7,066 nucleotides of DNA, taken from positions 1-7,066 of the forward strand of contig JAAYWU010000090.1 of the NCBI GenBank assembly GCA_012516295.1. The letters run 5' to 3'. A program made the translations under genes and the position numbers. The notes beneath the pieces were generated by a model, which saw nothing but the letters and a program-made list of their open reading frames with translations, was not told where the DNA came from and did no database searches. Origin of the DNA: Clostridiales bacterium (lineage in GTDB: Bacteria > Bacillota > Clostridia > Oscillospirales > Acutalibacteraceae). Of the stretch, positions 6,078 to 7,066 are shown piece after piece; position 1 is the first letter of the stretch, and each line of letters begins with the position of its first letter.

Positions 6078-6085
6078 ACAAAAAT

Positions 6086-7066
6086 TCAAAATGCTTTCAC
6101 AATATTGATTAACACTTCAACCATGCTGTCCATTGCCTGTACCGGGATATACTCGAAACGGCCGTGGAAATTGTGCCCGCCGGTGGAAAGGTTGGGGCAG
6201 GGCAGCCCCATGAACGACAGGCGCGCGCCGTCCGTTCCGCCCCGAATCGGCACGATTTCCGGTTCCACGCCCGCGTCGCGCATGGCTTTCTTTGCCCGGT
6301 CGATGATGTGCATATGCGGCGTGATTTTTTCTTTCATATTATAGTAGGAATCCTGCAGGTCCAGTTCAACCGTATTTTCCCCGTATTTTTCATTCAGGTA
6401 CCCGGCGATTTTCTCGAAACGGGCTTTCTTTTCGGTGAATTTGTCCATGTCATGGTCGCGGATTATATAGTGGAGAACAGCCTTTTCTTCGTCGCCTTCC
6501 ATGTGGCACAGGTGATGAAAGCCCTCATAGCCTTCCGTGCAGGCAGGGATTTCGCTCGGCGGAAGCATGGAATTGAATTCTATCGCCATGAGCTGTGCAT
6601 TTTTCATCCGGTTTTTCGCGTCGCCCGGATGAATGTTTACACCGTTGACGGTTACGACGGCGGACGCCGCGTTAAAATTCTCGTACTCGATTTCGCCCAG
6701 TTTTCCGCCGTCCACCGTATAGGCAAAATCCGCGCCGAAGCGTTTTACATCGAACTTGTCCGCGCCGCGCCCGATTTCCTCGTCCGGCGTAAAGGCAACC
6801 GCAATTTTTCCGTGTTTTATGCCGCCGTTTTGCAGCTGTTCGATGGTAGTCAGGATTTCCGCTATACCGGCCTTGTCGTCGGCGCCCAGAAGCGTGGTGC
6901 CGTCGGTTACAATCAGATCCTTGCCTTTGTAATCCGCAAGGCTCCCGAATTCCGCAGGGCTCAGGACAATATTGCGTTCCTTATTGAGCAGGATGTCGCC
7001 GCCGTAATTTTTTACAATCCGGGCGTTGATACCCGCGCCCTTTGCGGAGGGACTTGTATCCATATG
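6086..7066 (-). CDS. pepT: Peptidase T, tripeptide aminopeptidase (N-terminus off window)
   Basis: This is a cytoplasmic zinc peptidase of family M20 that removes the N-terminal residue from tripeptides. The visible 326 residues begin at the window edge with HMDTSPSA, the first metal-ligand block, so about 75-80 N-terminal residues are missing; the Met at 7063 is internal and not the start. Counting from the edge, the ligands and catalytic residues expected from E. coli PepT are present: H1 and D3 (H78, D80), D63 in LGADDKAG (D140), E96 and E97 in TPDEEIGRG (E173, E174), D119 in TVDGG (D196) and H301 in NFHG (H379). The dimerisation/lid domain lies about 128-250. The C-terminus is complete, ending with a TGA at 6088-6086. 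No convincing intrinsic terminator follows, so some readthrough into aspS is possible. The protein recycles peptides for amino acids and has no specific link to the aspS operon. Confidence 0.95.
   Translation of the reverse strand, partial: HMDTSPSAKGAGINARIVKNYGGDILLNKERNIVLSPAEFGSLADYKGKDLIVTDGTTLLGADDKAGIAEILTTIEQLQNGGIKHGKIAVAFTPDEEIGRGADKFDVKRFGADFAYTVDGGKLGEIEYENFNAASAVVTVNGVNIHPGDAKNRMKNAQLMAIEFNSMLPPSEIPACTEGYEGFHHLCHMEGDEEKAVLHYIIRDHDMDKFTEKKARFEKIAGYLNEKYGENTVELDLQDSYYNMKEKITPHMHIIDRAKKAMRDAGVEPEIVPIRGGTDGARLSFMGLPCPNLSTGGHNFHGRFEYIPVQAMDSMVEVLINIVKAF

Noticed and set aside
6021..6080. T-runs after pepT as an intrinsic terminator
   Set aside because: Two CGCTTTTT stretches exist on the minus strand but neither is preceded by an inverted repeat able to form a stable stem.
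5928..6085. T-box riboswitch upstream of aspS
   Set aside because: T-boxes often control synthetase genes in Bacillota, but the leader from the predicted start is only about 35 bases and neither the T-box consensus nor a terminator/antiterminator pair is present.
7061..7063. Met at 7063 as the pepT start
   Set aside because: The codon before it at the edge encodes the conserved metal-ligand His of HMD, about 78 residues into PepT, so the gene simply continues beyond the window.

Overview
The window reads as a piece of ordinary bacterial chromosome, most likely from a Gram-positive of the class Clostridia. The reasons are strong AGGAGG-type ribosome binding sites, sigma-A-like promoters, moderately GC-rich genes separated by AT-rich spacers, and an aspS-gatC-gatA-gatB cluster of the kind found in clostridia. 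The taxonomic call is inference from gene content and sequence style. No phage, insertion sequence, CRISPR array, tRNA or rRNA is visible.

Layout, left to right. (1) 1-147, plus strand: the last 48 codons of an ABC-transporter permease of the MacB/FtsX type, followed by two hairpins in series that look like intrinsic terminators (155-190 and 198-232). (2) A clear sigma-A-type promoter (271-299), a leader with a perfect GC-rich dyad (323-343), and a monocistronic 170-residue nitroreductase-family gene (364-876). (3) A convergent junction (877-989) with a strong, probably bidirectional terminator and a second plus-facing terminator that reaches into the 3' end of gatB. (4) 990-5927, minus strand: a tight four-gene operon, transcribed aspS, gatC, gatA, gatB, with a strong extended -10 promoter upstream (5970-5998). 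(5) A 158-base AT-rich spacer (5928-6085) with short repeats and no obvious pepT terminator. (6) 6086-7066, minus strand: a peptidase T gene whose N-terminus lies beyond the right edge.

The core operon makes biochemical sense. AspRS charges tRNA with aspartate, and GatCAB amidates Asp-tRNA(Asn) to Asn-tRNA(Asn) and/or Glu-tRNA(Gln) to Gln-tRNA(Gln). AspRS carries histidine (H36) where E. coli and B. subtilis AspRS have leucine. This histidine is associated with non-discriminating enzymes, so the operon probably encodes the indirect route to Asn-tRNA(Asn). The nitroreductase and PepT are independent neighbours by strand and promoter layout.

I found no convincing previously undescribed system. 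The points most worth a second look are the probable non-discriminating AspRS coupled to GatCAB, the leader dyad before the nitroreductase gene, and the repeat-bearing spacer before aspS.
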